NCBI GenBank assembly: GCA_018713335.1
Contig: DVOW01000037.1
Span: forward strand, 30,893-94,892
Length of the DNA: 64,000 bases
Direction of reading: 5' to 3'
Source of the DNA: Candidatus Merdivicinus intestinigallinarum
GTDB taxonomy: Bacteria > Bacillota > Clostridia > Oscillospirales > Ruminococcaceae
The notes under the pieces were generated by a model. It ran no database searches. It was given only the letters and a program-made list of their open reading frames with translations, and was not told the DNA's origin. Positions 8,599 to 16,785 of the stretch are shown here, piece after piece (within the stretch, counting starts at the first letter, position 1; each line of letters opens with the position of its first letter). The translations under genes were made by a program, and so were the position numbers.

Positions 8599-10968
8599 AT
8601 GCTGGAACTGAAAGAGCGATACCTGGCGCTGAAAGACCAGGTTTTAGAAAAGCGCTTTTCCGCCATGAACCCTATGCAGCGGGAAGCCATTTTCCAAATG
8701 GAAGGCCCCGTCCTGATCTTGGCCGGGGCGGGCAGCGGCAAAACCACTGTCATTATCAACCGCATCGCCTATATGATCCAATTCGGCAACGCCAAACCCT
8801 CCGCCTGGATGCCCAATGAGATCACCGAGGACCATCTGGCCATCCTCCAAGGCTACCTGGACGGCCAGGACGTCCCTCAGGAGGTTTTGGGCCAGCTCCT
8901 GGGCCATTACCCGGTGCGCCCCTGGAACATCCTGGCCATCACCTTCACCAACAAGGCCGCCAATGAAATGAAGGACCGGCTGGAAGCCATGCTGGGGCTG
9001 GAGGGCCGGGACGTGGCCGCCTCCACCTTCCATTCCTGCTGCGTCCGGATCCTGCGGCGGGACATCGAACGGCTGGGCTACACCAAGAGCTTTACCATCT
9101 ATGATACGGACGACAGCCTGCGGGTCATCAAAGACGCCATGGGCGAACTGAACATCAATGACAAGCTCTTCAAGCCCAAGGCGGTGCTGGGGGAGATCAG
9201 CCGGGCCAAGGACACCATGACCTCCCCAAAAGAGTACCTCCTCACCGTGGGCAGCGATTACCGGCGGCAGGAGATCGCCAAAGTCTACCAGAAATACCAG
9301 TCCAAGCTCCTGCAGGCCAACGCCCTGGACTTCGACGACATCATCTGCAAGACCGTGGAGCTTTTCGAGCAGTTCCCGGACGTGCTGGAATATTACCAGG
9401 ACCGCTGGCGCTACATCCTGGTGGACGAATACCAGGACACCAACCACGCCCAGTTTAGGCTGGTGAGCCTCTTGGCCCGGAAATATCAAAACCTCTGCGT
9501 CGTCGGCGACGACGACCAGAGCATTTACAAGTTCCGGGGGGCTTCCATTGAGAACATCCTGAGCTTTGAACAGCAGTTCCCCGGCACCGCCGTCATCCGC
9601 CTGGAGCAGAACTACCGTTCCACCCAGAACATCCTGGACGCCGCTAACGGGGTTATCCAAAACAATACCGGCCGCAAGGGCAAAAACCTCTGGACCCAAA
9701 ACGGCGAAGGGGAGAAGATCGAACTGCGGAAGGTTGCCGACGAACGGGCCGAGGCCCAGTTCATCGCCGACACCATTGAGGAGGACGTGGCCAAAGGGAT
9801 GCACTACGGCGACCACGCGGTCCTGTACCGGATGAACGCCCAGTCCGGCGTCATCGAGCAGCATTTCATCAAAGCCGGTATCCCCTACCGTCTGTTCGGC
9901 GGCACCAAATTCTTCGAACGGAAGGAGATCCGGGATCTGGTGGCCTATTTGAGCGTCATCCACAACCCCAGCGACACCGTCCGCCTGCGCCGCATCATCA
10001 ACGAGCCGAAACGCTCCATCGGCGAAGCCACCATGGCCGCCGCCGAGGAGATCTCCGCCCAGACGGGGCAGACCATCTTCGACGTCCTCCGGGATTCCGG
10101 CAGCTACACCGCCCTTTCCCGGAAGGCCCCCGCCTTGACGGCCTTTGTGAGCATGATCGACACTCTGCGGGACGTGGCTTTGAACCAGCCTTTGGACATT
10201 TTGCTGGACCAGCTCATGGAGATGAGTGGCTACGGCGCCATGCTGAACGCCCAGGGGGAGGAAGGCAAGACCCGCATGGAAAACATCGGCGAGCTGAAAT
10301 CCACCATGGTGAAATACGAGCAGGCGAACCCCGAGGACGCCAGCCTTGCCGGGTTCTTGGAGGAGATCGCCCTGTACACCGACCTGGACACCATGAACAA
10401 CGCCGAGGACTGTGTGGTCTTGATGACCATGCATTCCTCCAAGGGGCTGGAGTTCCCCGTGGTGTTCCTGCCGGGCATGGAGGACGGCATCTTCCCTTCC
10501 GTCCGGGTCTTATACGACCAGGAGGAAATGGAGGAGGAACGGCGGCTGGCCTATGTGGGCATCACCCGGGCCAAGAAAAAACTTTATTTGACCCACGCCG
10601 CCACCCGCATGGTCTTCGGCTCCACCAACCGGAACCGGGTGTCCCGGTTCGCCGAGGAGATCCCCAGGGAAAACCTGGAGACCGCCGACGACACCATCAA
10701 AAACTTCCGCCCCTTCGGCAGTATGCAGCGCCGTGTCCCGGAGCCGCCCCCAGCCTACACCCCTTCCGTTGCGGGCAGCAGCCGTCCCAAGGCCGCCCCG
10801 GCTAGTGTCAGCTTCAAAGTGGGCGACCGGGTGCGCCATAAGGTCTTCGGGGAAGGCACCGTCCTTTCCATCACGCCCATGGGCAACGACAACCTGGTGG
10901 AAACCGCCTTTGACCGGGTGGGCACGAAAAAGATCATGGCCAATTTCGCCAAGCTCCAAAAGGTATAA
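8599..10968 (+). CDS. pcrA: ATP-dependent DNA helicase PcrA/UvrD
   Basis: About 789 residues. Superfamily 1A 3'-5' helicase for repair, replication restart and clearing RecA. All motifs are present: Walker A AGAGSGKTT; Ia TFTNKAANEMK; II DEYQDTN; III GDDDQSIYKFRGA; IV EQNYRST; V MTMHSSKGLEF; VI YVGITRAKK. The C-terminal 50 residues form the Tudor-like RNA polymerase contact domain (VGDRVRHKVFGEGTV). The ATG at 8599 sits 8 bases after AAAGG; the ATG at 8593 is only 2 bases from it. The GT8 gene follows after 11 bases. Confidence 0.96.
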   Translation: MLELKERYLALKDQVLEKRFSAMNPMQREAIFQMEGPVLILAGAGSGKTTVIINRIAYMIQFGNAKPSAWMPNEITEDHLAILQGYLDGQDVPQEVLGQLLGHYPVRPWNILAITFTNKAANEMKDRLEAMLGLEGRDVAASTFHSCCVRILRRDIERLGYTKSFTIYDTDDSLRVIKDAMGELNINDKLFKPKAVLGEISRAKDTMTSPKEYLLTVGSDYRRQEIAKVYQKYQSKLLQANALDFDDIICKTVELFEQFPDVLEYYQDRWRYILVDEYQDTNHAQFRLVSLLARKYQNLCVVGDDDQSIYKFRGASIENILSFEQQFPGTAVIRLEQNYRSTQNILDAANGVIQNNTGRKGKNLWTQNGEGEKIELRKVADERAEAQFIADTIEEDVAKGMHYGDHAVLYRMNAQSGVIEQHFIKAGIPYRLFGGTKFFERKEIRDLVAYLSVIHNPSDTVRLRRIINEPKRSIGEATMAAAEEISAQTGQTIFDVLRDSGSYTALSRKAPALTAFVSMIDTLRDVALNQPLDILLDQLMEMSGYGAMLNAQGEEGKTRMENIGELKSTMVKYEQANPEDASLAGFLEEIALYTDLDTMNNAEDCVVLMTMHSSKGLEFPVVFLPGMEDGIFPSVRVLYDQEEMEEERRLAYVGITRAKKKLYLTHAATRMVFGSTNRNRVSRFAEEIPRENLETADDTIKNFRPFGSMQRRVPEPPPAYTPSVAGSSRPKAAPASVSFKVGDRVRHKVFGEGTVLSITPMGNDNLVETAFDRVGTKKIMANFAKLQKV

Positions 10969-10979
10969 GGGGGTCTTTC

Positions 10980-11783
10980 ATGAACATTCTGGTTACTCTG
11001 GACCGGGGGTATCTTTCGCCCCTAAAGGTCATGCTCACTTCCCTGCTGGCCGCAAACCCGGATCCCGCCATCCATCTGTACATCCTCCATTCCTCTTTGA
11101 CGGAGGAAGACTTGGCGGGGATCTCCGCCCTGGACGGTTCCGGGCGGTTCCAGGCGACGGGCATCCCGGTTGCGGACCCCCGCCTGGACAACGCCCCCAC
11201 CACCGACCGCTACCCCAAGGAAATGTACTACCGGATCTTCGCCGCCCAATATCTGCCGGAAAGCCTGGACCGGATCCTCTATCTGGACCCGGACCTGATC
11301 GTCAACCTCCCCCTGGAGGAACTTTACGCCACAGATCTGGGGAACAACCTTTTTGCGGCGGCCACCCATGTGCAGGAAACCTTCCGCAAGCTCAACGAAC
11401 TGCGGCTGGATATCGACGAGGGCGGCATTTACATCAATTCCGGCGTCATGCTCCTAAACCTCCCCCTCCTGCGGCGGGAACAGGATTTCGACGAAGTTTT
11501 CGCCTTTATCGAGGCCCACAAAAAGCACCTGTTTTTACCGGACCAGGACATCCTGAGCGCCCTTTACGCCGGGCGGATCCTGGAGCTGGACCCTTTCCGG
11601 TACAACATGACGGAAAGGCTCTTTGCCCTCCGGATCGACAGCGACGCCTGGCTCAATCTGGAGTGGGTGCGGAAAAACTCCGCCATTATCCACTACTGCG
11701 GCCGGAACAAGCCCTGGAAGCCCAATTACCGGGGGAAACTGAACCTCTTTTACGACCACGTCCTGCGGGATATGGAAAAATAA
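10980..11783 (+). CDS. Glycosyltransferase family 8 protein
   Basis: 267 residues. Retaining GT-A fold transferase using a nucleotide sugar and a divalent metal. The DxD motif is D103-P-D105 in LYLDPDLIV; the N-terminal MNILVTLDRGYLSPLKVMLTS pattern and the C-terminal IIHYCGRNKPW (HxxGxxKPW) are hallmarks of GT8. No membrane segment. It follows pcrA by 11 bases with a GGGGG ribosome binding site, so it is probably co-transcribed. Acceptor unknown; cell-surface glycan is a guess. Confidence 0.9.
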   Translation: MNILVTLDRGYLSPLKVMLTSLLAANPDPAIHLYILHSSLTEEDLAGISALDGSGRFQATGIPVADPRLDNAPTTDRYPKEMYYRIFAAQYLPESLDRILYLDPDLIVNLPLEELYATDLGNNLFAAATHVQETFRKLNELRLDIDEGGIYINSGVMLLNLPLLRREQDFDEVFAFIEAHKKHLFLPDQDILSALYAGRILELDPFRYNMTERLFALRIDSDAWLNLEWVRKNSAIIHYCGRNKPWKPNYRGKLNLFYDHVLRDMEK

Positions 11784-11790
11784 CAGGAAG

Positions 11791-11812
11791 CCCCCGGCAA
11801 AAGCTGGGGGGT
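11791..11812 (+). terminator. Terminator-like hairpin after the GT8 gene
   Basis: GCCCCCGGC, AAAA loop, GCTGGGGG. There is no run of T after it; instead a mosaic element B begins at once. A near-identical hairpin followed by CTTT lies at 12163-12187 beyond the element. Confidence 0.55.
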
Positions 11813-12160
11813 CAGGCGGTTTGCTGGCGCAAATGAGCCGTGGAGAAAAATTTGGAAAATTCTAACCCGCCATTTTGCAGGCAAAATGACGGCGGCGGGT
11901 CATCGCCGGGCGGCTTTCGAGCCGCCTCTTTTTCTTTTTGTTCGCGGCCGGGCCGCGAAAAGTAGGATTTCGTTTTGCTGCGCGTTGTCAAGCAACTTGA
12001 CAACAGCGACCAAAGGCTCTGCCCGCCGTGAACTTTGTTCACGGAATGGAATTCCCGCCACCGGTCGTGAACTTGTTCACGACATGAAACAAGTTGGATC
12101 AAAACTTTTTCTTTTGCTCTATTGTGCAGTTCTACTTTTCAAATAGTTTTTTCGACAGAC
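11812..12160. repeat. Mosaic hairpin element B, copy 2
   Basis: About 350 bases between two look-alike hairpins. Same unit order as copy 1 but in the opposite orientation: TTTGCTGGCGCAAA, CCGTGGAGAAAAA, CATTTTGCAGGCAAAATG, CGGGTCATCGCC, GGCGGCTTTCGAGCCGCC, TTCGCGGCCGGGCCGCGAA, TTGTCAAGCAACTTGACAA, CGTGAACTTTGTTCACG and GTCGTGAACTTGTTCACGAC. The last ends in TTTTTCTTTTGC. Confidence 0.75.
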
Positions 12161-12162
12161 TG

Positions 12163-12187
12163 CCCCCGGCGAAGGCTGGGGGCTTTA
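12163..12187. terminator. Hairpin between the GT8 gene and the TSUP pair
   Basis: GCCCCCGGC, GAAG loop, GCTGGGGGC, then TTTATC. It can serve as terminator for rightward transcripts; the TSUP gene ends just beyond it on the other strand. Confidence 0.55.
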
Positions 12188-12194
12188 TCTCTGC

Positions 12195-12569
12195 TCAGGG
12201 TTTGGGCTTTCCGCCCAATTGAAGGATCTCCTTGACGCCCACAACGGCCAGGAATCCGGCGAAGACCTTGGTCAGGGTCTCGCTGCCCAAAAAGCCCGCT
12301 AGGAAGCACCCCAGGGCCGCCCCGGCCAGGCCGCTTAGGATGGCGGGGAGCAGGACCCTCTTTTCCACTAAGCGGTTTTTCAGGTGCATCCACAGGGCCA
12401 GGCCGCCGATGGGCAGGAAAAAAATCAGGTTCATCCACTGGGCCTCCAGCTGGGGGACGTTGGCGATGGCGGTCAGGTAGACCAGCAGGATGAAGCCCCC
12501 GCCTAGGCCCATGGAGGCGGCGATCCCGGAGGCCAGGGACACCGCCCCGATCAAGATCCACTCCATCAT
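12195..12569 (-). CDS. TSUP (TauE/SafE) family half-permease, second half
   Basis: 124 residues with about four hydrophobic segments (WILIGAVSLASGIAASMGLGGGFILL, then NLIFFLPIGGLALWM, LPAILSGLAGAALGCFLAGFLG, VFAGFLAVVGVKEIL). Full TSUP permeases are about 250 residues and are two such halves fused. The GLGGG motif is the repeated glycine-rich element of the family. The ATG at 12569 overlaps the stop of the upstream half (ATGA), so the two halves are translated together. Likely exports a small anion such as sulfite or sulfoacetate; substrate unknown. Confidence 0.8.
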   Translation of the reverse strand: MMEWILIGAVSLASGIAASMGLGGGFILLVYLTAIANVPQLEAQWMNLIFFLPIGGLALWMHLKNRLVEKRVLLPAILSGLAGAALGCFLAGFLGSETLTKVFAGFLAVVGVKEILQLGGKPKP

Positions 12570-12934
12570 CGCAGCCACAGCCTCACAGCCGAAGCGAGGA
12601 TGATCCCGCCGAAGATCCGCCGCAAAAGCCGGTTGTCCACCTTCTGTAAAAATTTTGCCCCCAAAATTGCCCCCACGATGCCCAGGGGCAGATACCACAA
12701 CGCCTCCTGCCAGGGCGGCGTGATGCCCCGGAGGTAAAAGAGCGCGCTGAACACGCAAAGGGGCAGGATCACCGCGATGGACGTGGCGTGGGCCTTCTTG
12801 GACTCCAGGCCACTCCATTCCAGCAGGGGCACTACCGCCACCCCGCCGCCTGCGCCGAAAAGACCGTTCAAAAAACCGGCGGCCGCCCCCAAAACTCCGT
12901 AAAACCATTTGCTTTGTTTCCAGCTTTTTTCCAT
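12566..12934 (-). CDS. TSUP (TauE/SafE) family half-permease, first half
   Basis: 122 residues, four hydrophobic segments, with the family motif GFLNGLFGAGGGVAVVPLL near the N-terminus and a second glycine-rich helix at LGIVGAILGAKFL. Start ATG at 12934 with GGAAAGGAGG upstream; the longer frame to 12991 lacks support. It forms an overlapping pair with the next gene. Together they equal one normal TSUP permease, so either an ancestral fusion was split or this is the ancestral two-gene state. Confidence 0.82.
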   Translation of the reverse strand: MEKSWKQSKWFYGVLGAAAGFLNGLFGAGGGVAVVPLLEWSGLESKKAHATSIAVILPLCVFSALFYLRGITPPWQEALWYLPLGIVGAILGAKFLQKVDNRLLRRIFGGIILASAVRLWLR

Positions 12935-13009
12935 AATCCCCCTCCTTTCCGGAATAGTCTGCCCAGATCCGGCGGTACTATGTGCCGTCACTGTTACAAA
13001 AGGAAATAA

Positions 13010-13345
13010 GAAAAATTTTCGTCCACCTTGCTTTACGTCGTGAACAAGTTCACGACCGGTGGCAGGTGTCCATTCCGTGATAAAATCACGGCGGGCAGAG
13101 CCCTCGGTCGTGCTCTATAGAGCACGAAACAGTTACTTTTTGTGCCTCGGGCGCGAATTATCAGAAAAATAGGCGAGCCATAAACCATACATGGCGTGCA
13201 GACCGCCCGCGGATGCAGTCATCAAGCTAGCTTGATGACGCGCGCACGTCATTTTGCCTGCAAAATGACGGGTTAGAATTTTCCAAATTTTTCTCCACGG
13301 CTTATTTGCGCCAGCAAAGCACGAATTTTTGTGTAACTACAAAAA
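13010..13345. repeat. Mosaic hairpin element B, copy 3
   Basis: Units: GTCGTGAACAAGTTCACGAC; CCGTGATAAAATCACGG; CGTGCTCTATAGAGCACG; GTCATCAAGCTAGCTTGATG; GTCATTTTGCCTGCAAAATG; GGTTAGAATTTTCC; TTTTTCTCCACGG; TTTGCGCCAGCAAA. It lies between the start of the TSUP operon and the terminator of the Cys-rich gene. Confidence 0.75.
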
Positions 13346-13365
13346 TTGTGCCCTTTTTGGACAAA

Positions 13366-13404
13366 CGAAAAACCCCGGTTCCGATTGGAGCCGGGGCTGC
13401 TTTT
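13366..13404 (-). terminator. Terminator of the Cys-rich protein gene
   Basis: Minus-strand stem CCCCGGCTCC / GGAACCGGGG, four-base loop, then TTTTTCG. Stem imperfect by one pair. Confidence 0.8.
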
Positions 13405-14034
13405 TTACCCTCTTACGTTATACAAGTCCTTGCAGCAGAGCCATCTGGGCTTTGCAAATTCCGGCCAGAAGGGGTTGCGCCACTGGCAGGGGTATTTCCG
13501 GCAGCAGCCGCATTCATCGCAGCAGACCCGGAATTTCCTGGCGTCCGTGCACCCGCAGCTGTTCTGACAGCCGCAGTCATGGTTGCATCCGCAGTTACAG
13601 CCGCACCCGTCGCTGCATCCACACCCGCAGCCGCAATCGCAGTTACAGCCATTGCCGCATCCGCAGTCACAGTCACAATCGCAATCGCAGTCACAGCTAT
13701 TGCTGCATCCGCATTCGCTGTCAAAATCCACGCTGTTGGTGGGGCCGCAGCAAACGATGGGGACGTCCGGGTCGTCGCAGTTCATGCTGGGGGAGGGAGA
13801 ACGGCAGGTGACGGAAGTCCGCTGGCAGTTATTGTTCCAGCTGCAGCAGTTCTGCTGGCAGCACCCGCAGCTGGAGCTGGATCCTGTCGAGGAGCCGTTG
13901 GTCGTTGTGGTATCCTGGGACGTATCCTGGCACCCGCAGACGGTTTCCACCGGGCATCCTCCGATATTCTCCAGGGTTTGCAGGTTGCCCTGGACCTGCC
14001 GGGACGAGCCCCGGCATTTCCGGCAGCAAGACAT
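13405..14034 (-). CDS. Cysteine-rich CxC-repeat protein of unknown function
   Basis: 209 residues with about 47 cysteines. Residues 108-162 alternate Cys with Asp, Gly or Asn (CDCDCDCDC, then CGCGNGCNCDC, then CGCSDGCGCNCGC), which is strongly non-random. The N-terminal third has CC and CxxC pairs and a Ser/Thr-rich spacer (residues 38-55); the C-terminal 45 residues are basic and aromatic. No signal peptide or membrane segment. Start ATG at 14034 has AAAGGAGG 8 bases upstream, and a good terminator follows, so the gene is real. Metal binding or a disulfide-crosslinked spore-coat role are guesses from composition only. A perfect 9-bp hairpin (GCAAAAAGC / GCTTTTTGC) lies in its leader at about 14065-14089. 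Confidence 0.75.
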   Translation of the reverse strand: MSCCRKCRGSSRQVQGNLQTLENIGGCPVETVCGCQDTSQDTTTTNGSSTGSSSSCGCCQQNCCSWNNNCQRTSVTCRSPSPSMNCDDPDVPIVCCGPTNSVDFDSECGCSNSCDCDCDCDCDCGCGNGCNCDCGCGCGCSDGCGCNCGCNHDCGCQNSCGCTDARKFRVCCDECGCCRKYPCQWRNPFWPEFAKPRWLCCKDLYNVRG

Positions 14035-14174
14035 AAGCAGTTCCTCCTTTCATGAGGTGGGCAAAAAGCGGCAATGCTTTTTGCTGGTTCATCCTATGAA
14101 AAAAAGGAACTTCCTGTGCGGGCCGGGAAAACAGGGGCGTTTTGCCCAAAAGCGGCGGCCGAAAGGCGTTTTTT

Positions 14175-14480
14175 TCACTCCCCCGCCCATCCGCAGAGGG
14201 ACAGGTCCACCCGGCCGTCCGGCGTGAAAACGGCCCCTTCCTGTTCCAGCATGAGCCGCTGGAGGTCGCCGCCGTACTGGCGGAAAACAGGAGCCGTCCG
14301 CCCGTTCCGGTCCACTACCCGGTGGCAGGGGACGTCGGGCGGCGCTTGATGGAGGGCATACCCCACCACGCGGGAAAGCCGGGGATTCCCTGCAAGGAGG
14401 GCGATCTGCCCGTAGGTGGCCGCTTTTCCCGGCGGGACGCGCCGGACGATGCTGTAGATCTTTTCGTAAAGCGCGGACAT
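14175..14480 (-). CDS. Small O6-alkylguanine-DNA alkyltransferase family protein (MGMT/ATL-like)
   Basis: 101 residues corresponding only to the C-terminal DNA-binding and active-site domain of MGMT. Motifs: PPGKAATYGQIA (helix-turn-helix), SRVVGYAL (arginine finger region), and P-C52-H-R-V-V. Alkyltransferase-like proteins of this size usually have Trp or Ala in place of this Cys; here the acceptor Cys is kept, so suicide alkyl transfer is possible. No clear Shine-Dalgarno; it lies 15 bases after manA and is likely co-transcribed. Confidence 0.88.
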   Translation of the reverse strand: MSALYEKIYSIVRRVPPGKAATYGQIALLAGNPRLSRVVGYALHQAPPDVPCHRVVDRNGRTAPVFRQYGGDLQRLMLEQEGAVFTPDGRVDLSLCGWAGE

Positions 14481-14495
14481 TTTTCCGGGGACCGG

Positions 14496-15461
14496 TCAAA
14501 CCCTGGTGTGGACCAGTTTGGCCTTGCCCTTCAGGACGTAATCCCCTGCGCCGGCCGGGATAAAGACGCTGTCGCCTTTTTTCAGGGCCATTCCTTCCCC
14601 GTCCATCTCAAGGGTCAGGCTGCCGTCCAGCACCAGGAGGGAGTGGAAGGATCTTTCATCGGCGCACAGGGCCGCTTTCTCCATGATCTCCATTTCATGG
14701 ACAGTGAAATACTCGCAGGAAGCCAGCAGGACGGAGGTGTAGCCGTCAAAGGCTTCCTTTTCCCCCTGGGGCTTGCCGGCGGGGCGGGAAGGCGGGGCCA
14801 GGCGGGTCACATCCATGGCCTTCTCCACATGGAGCTGGCGGGGCTTGCCGTCGGCGCCGATGCGGCCGTAGTCGTAGACCCGGTAGGTGGTGTTGGAGTT
14901 CTGCTGGATCTCGGCGATCAGGATACCCTTGCCGATGGCGTGGAGGGTCCTGGCCTCGATGAAGAACACGTCGCCGGGATGGACCTCCACCCGGTTGGTG
15001 ACTTCCAGCAGGGTGTTCTTTTCGATGCGTTCCTTGAACTCCTCCTTGGAGATCTCATGGGTAAAGCCATAGAGGAGGGACGCGCCCGGCTCGCAGTCCA
15101 CTACATACCACATCTCGGTCTTGCCGTACTCCCCTTCCACCCGGAGGGCGTACTCGTTGTCCGGATGCACCTGGACGGACAGGTTGTCCTTGGCGTCGAT
15201 GAGCTTGATGAGGATGGGGAAATTCTCAAATTTCTCGCAGTCCGTGCCCAAAACGGATTTCCCGGCCTTTTCCACGAACTGGGCCAGGGTCATGCCCTTA
15301 TACTCGCCGCTGTCGATGACGGAATCCCCGTCCTTGTGGCAGGAAAGCTCCCAGCTTTCGGCCACTTTGGACAGGTCGCACTGTTTGCCGAATTCGTCCC
15401 GGAGCTTGGTGCCGCCCCAGATGTAATCCTTAAACGCGGGAAATAATTTCATTGCTTTCAT
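14496..15461 (-). CDS. manA: Mannose-6-phosphate isomerase, class I type
   Basis: 321 residues. Zinc enzyme interconverting mannose-6-phosphate and fructose-6-phosphate. The cupin motif QVHPDNEYA (H99) and the following GKTEMWYVVDCEPGA are the metal site; YIWGG near residue 13 is the usual N-terminal signature. The ATG at 15461 has AGGAGG 9 bases upstream; the frame upstream of it is not needed. Length fits the short Firmicutes form. Confidence 0.94.
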   Translation of the reverse strand: MKAMKLFPAFKDYIWGGTKLRDEFGKQCDLSKVAESWELSCHKDGDSVIDSGEYKGMTLAQFVEKAGKSVLGTDCEKFENFPILIKLIDAKDNLSVQVHPDNEYALRVEGEYGKTEMWYVVDCEPGASLLYGFTHEISKEEFKERIEKNTLLEVTNRVEVHPGDVFFIEARTLHAIGKGILIAEIQQNSNTTYRVYDYGRIGADGKPRQLHVEKAMDVTRLAPPSRPAGKPQGEKEAFDGYTSVLLASCEYFTVHEMEIMEKAALCADERSFHSLLVLDGSLTLEMDGEGMALKKGDSVFIPAGAGDYVLKGKAKLVHTRV

Positions 15462-15544
15462 AAATAAAGACCTCCTAATCTTTGTTTTCATTTAGAGAAA
15501 TTGCCTGATTTACCCATATTCTGCAAAAACAAACAGAAAACATA

Positions 15545-15796
15545 TTAACGCCGTGGTGCATCGGCGAGCCGCCGGGCCGATGTGGGCATCGGCCCCTACA
15601 AACCCATTATCGTTTGATTTTACAAAAACGGCGGGGATGCCGCCCTCTACAACGCCAACGTTACGGTCTCAAACGTCGTTCGGGGAACCTGTACCGAAAA
15701 CGGCGGTTCATCCCGCCGTTCAGAAACCTGGCGCGGGGCAGGACGGCCGCGCCGCGTCGTCAAGCCTGCTTGACGACAATCAGCGGCGATTCGCCG
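15545..15796. repeat. Mosaic palindrome cluster (family A) upstream of manA
   Basis: Contains CGGCGAGCCGCCG, GGGCCGATGTGGGCATCGGC then CCCTACAAA, AACGGCGGTTCATCCCGCCG, CGTCAAGCCTGCTTGACG and GCGGCGATTCGCCGC. The last unit directly abuts the stop codon of the reductase gene ending at 15797. Confidence 0.8.
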
Positions 15797-16420
15797 CTAG
15801 CGGATGAAATTGGTGCGGTACTGGCGTTCCGCTTCCGGGACCTGCACCCCGGCCTGTCTCCCGGCCTCGATGCACTTCAAAAGCCAGGCCATGTTCCGGC
15901 CCAGGTTCCGCATGATCTGAAGCCCTTCTTCATCCTTGGCCACGTCCTCGGCCTTGCCGCCGTGGACCATGGGCCAGTAGGTGGAGGACACCACCGGCAT
16001 CTGGGAAATGGTGAAATACTTGGTCAGCTCGTCCAAAGTGGCCGTGGTGCCGGCCCGGCGGGCAGAGGCGACCGCTGCGGCAGGCTTATGGACGAAAGCC
16101 TTGCCCCCGGCGTAAAAGGCCCGGTCCAGGATGCACTCCACCGCCCCGTTGGCCGAGGCGTAATAAACCGGGGAACCGACGATAAAGCCGTCGGCCTGCT
16201 CCATTTTCTCAATCAGGGTGTTCACGATGTCGTCCCCAAAGACGCACCGGCCCTTCCCGGCGCAGCCGCCGCAGGCAATGCACCCCCGGACGGGTTTATT
16301 CCCCAGCTGGAGGATTTCCGTTTCCACGCCGTTTTCCTCCAGGGTCTTGGCCACCTCCGACAGGGCCGTAAAGGTACAGCCGTGGGGGTGGGGGCTTCCG
16401 TTCAACAGCAGGACTTTCAT
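15797..16420 (-). CDS. Flavodoxin-like NAD(P)H-dependent FMN oxidoreductase
   Basis: 207 residues. N-terminal LLLNGSPHPHGCT is the FMN phosphate loop; GSPVYYASANG is the second flavin contact. Cysteines in GCIACGGCAGKGRC (residues 46-60) resemble the CxxCxxC insertion of iron-sulfur flavoproteins, so an extra cluster is possible but the spacing is not conclusive. Electron-transfer role with an unknown partner. Start ATG with AGAAGGA upstream. Its TAG runs straight into the GCGGCGAATCGCCGC palindrome. Confidence 0.88.
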   Translation of the reverse strand: MKVLLLNGSPHPHGCTFTALSEVAKTLEENGVETEILQLGNKPVRGCIACGGCAGKGRCVFGDDIVNTLIEKMEQADGFIVGSPVYYASANGAVECILDRAFYAGGKAFVHKPAAAVASARRAGTTATLDELTKYFTISQMPVVSSTYWPMVHGGKAEDVAKDEEGLQIMRNLGRNMAWLLKCIEAGRQAGVQVPEAERQYRTNFIR

Positions 16421-16489
16421 TGATATTCCTTCTTTCTTATCAGATGGATTTAGGATGGTGACGCTTCATCTTCTATCGTTTTGGTAAAA

Positions 16490-16780
16490 ACGGAACAGAA
16501 AACGCATTTGTAGGGGCCGATGCCCACATCGGCCCGGCGGATTTGCCGAAACATTTCGTGTGATACGCGGGCCGGGCGACCCGCAGTTTATATGGGGAAC
16601 CCCTTGATAGGGTTCCCCACGGCCAAACAGTCCACCGGACTATTTGGCCTCCCCTCCTGATCTTTTTTCGTATTGGGGATTTCGCTCGTTGCGACGAGCG
16701 ACCAAAGGCTCTGCCTTTGGAATCTGCGATTTTTTGAAAAAAATCGAGTAAAACTTTTCTTTTCCCTCAACGATAGGAAG
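16490..16780. repeat. Repeat block: family A hairpins, a 69-nt duplicated unit and partial element B
   Basis: Holds TAGGGGCCGATGCCCACATC pairing with CGGCCC, then from 16594 to 16662 a 69-base unit with two hairpins (GGGGAACCC / GGGTTCCCC and GGCCAAACAGTCC / GGACTATTTGGCC). The same 69 bases occur in inverted orientation at 39780-39848. After it come CGCTCGTTGCGACGAGCG and GATTTTTTGAAAAAAATCG, both units of element B. Confidence 0.85.
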
Positions 16781-16785
16781 TAGCC

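Noticed and set aside
8644..10434. Long open frame antisense to pcrA (596 codons)
   Set aside because: A shadow of high GC at third positions; the + strand frame has every helicase motif. The same holds for long frames opposite manA, sulfatase, fabK and obg.
13306..14055. Ala/Val-rich frame opposite the Cys-rich gene
   Set aside because: Its low-complexity sequence is the complement of the cysteine repeat; it has no ribosome binding site, whereas the minus strand has both start signals and terminator.
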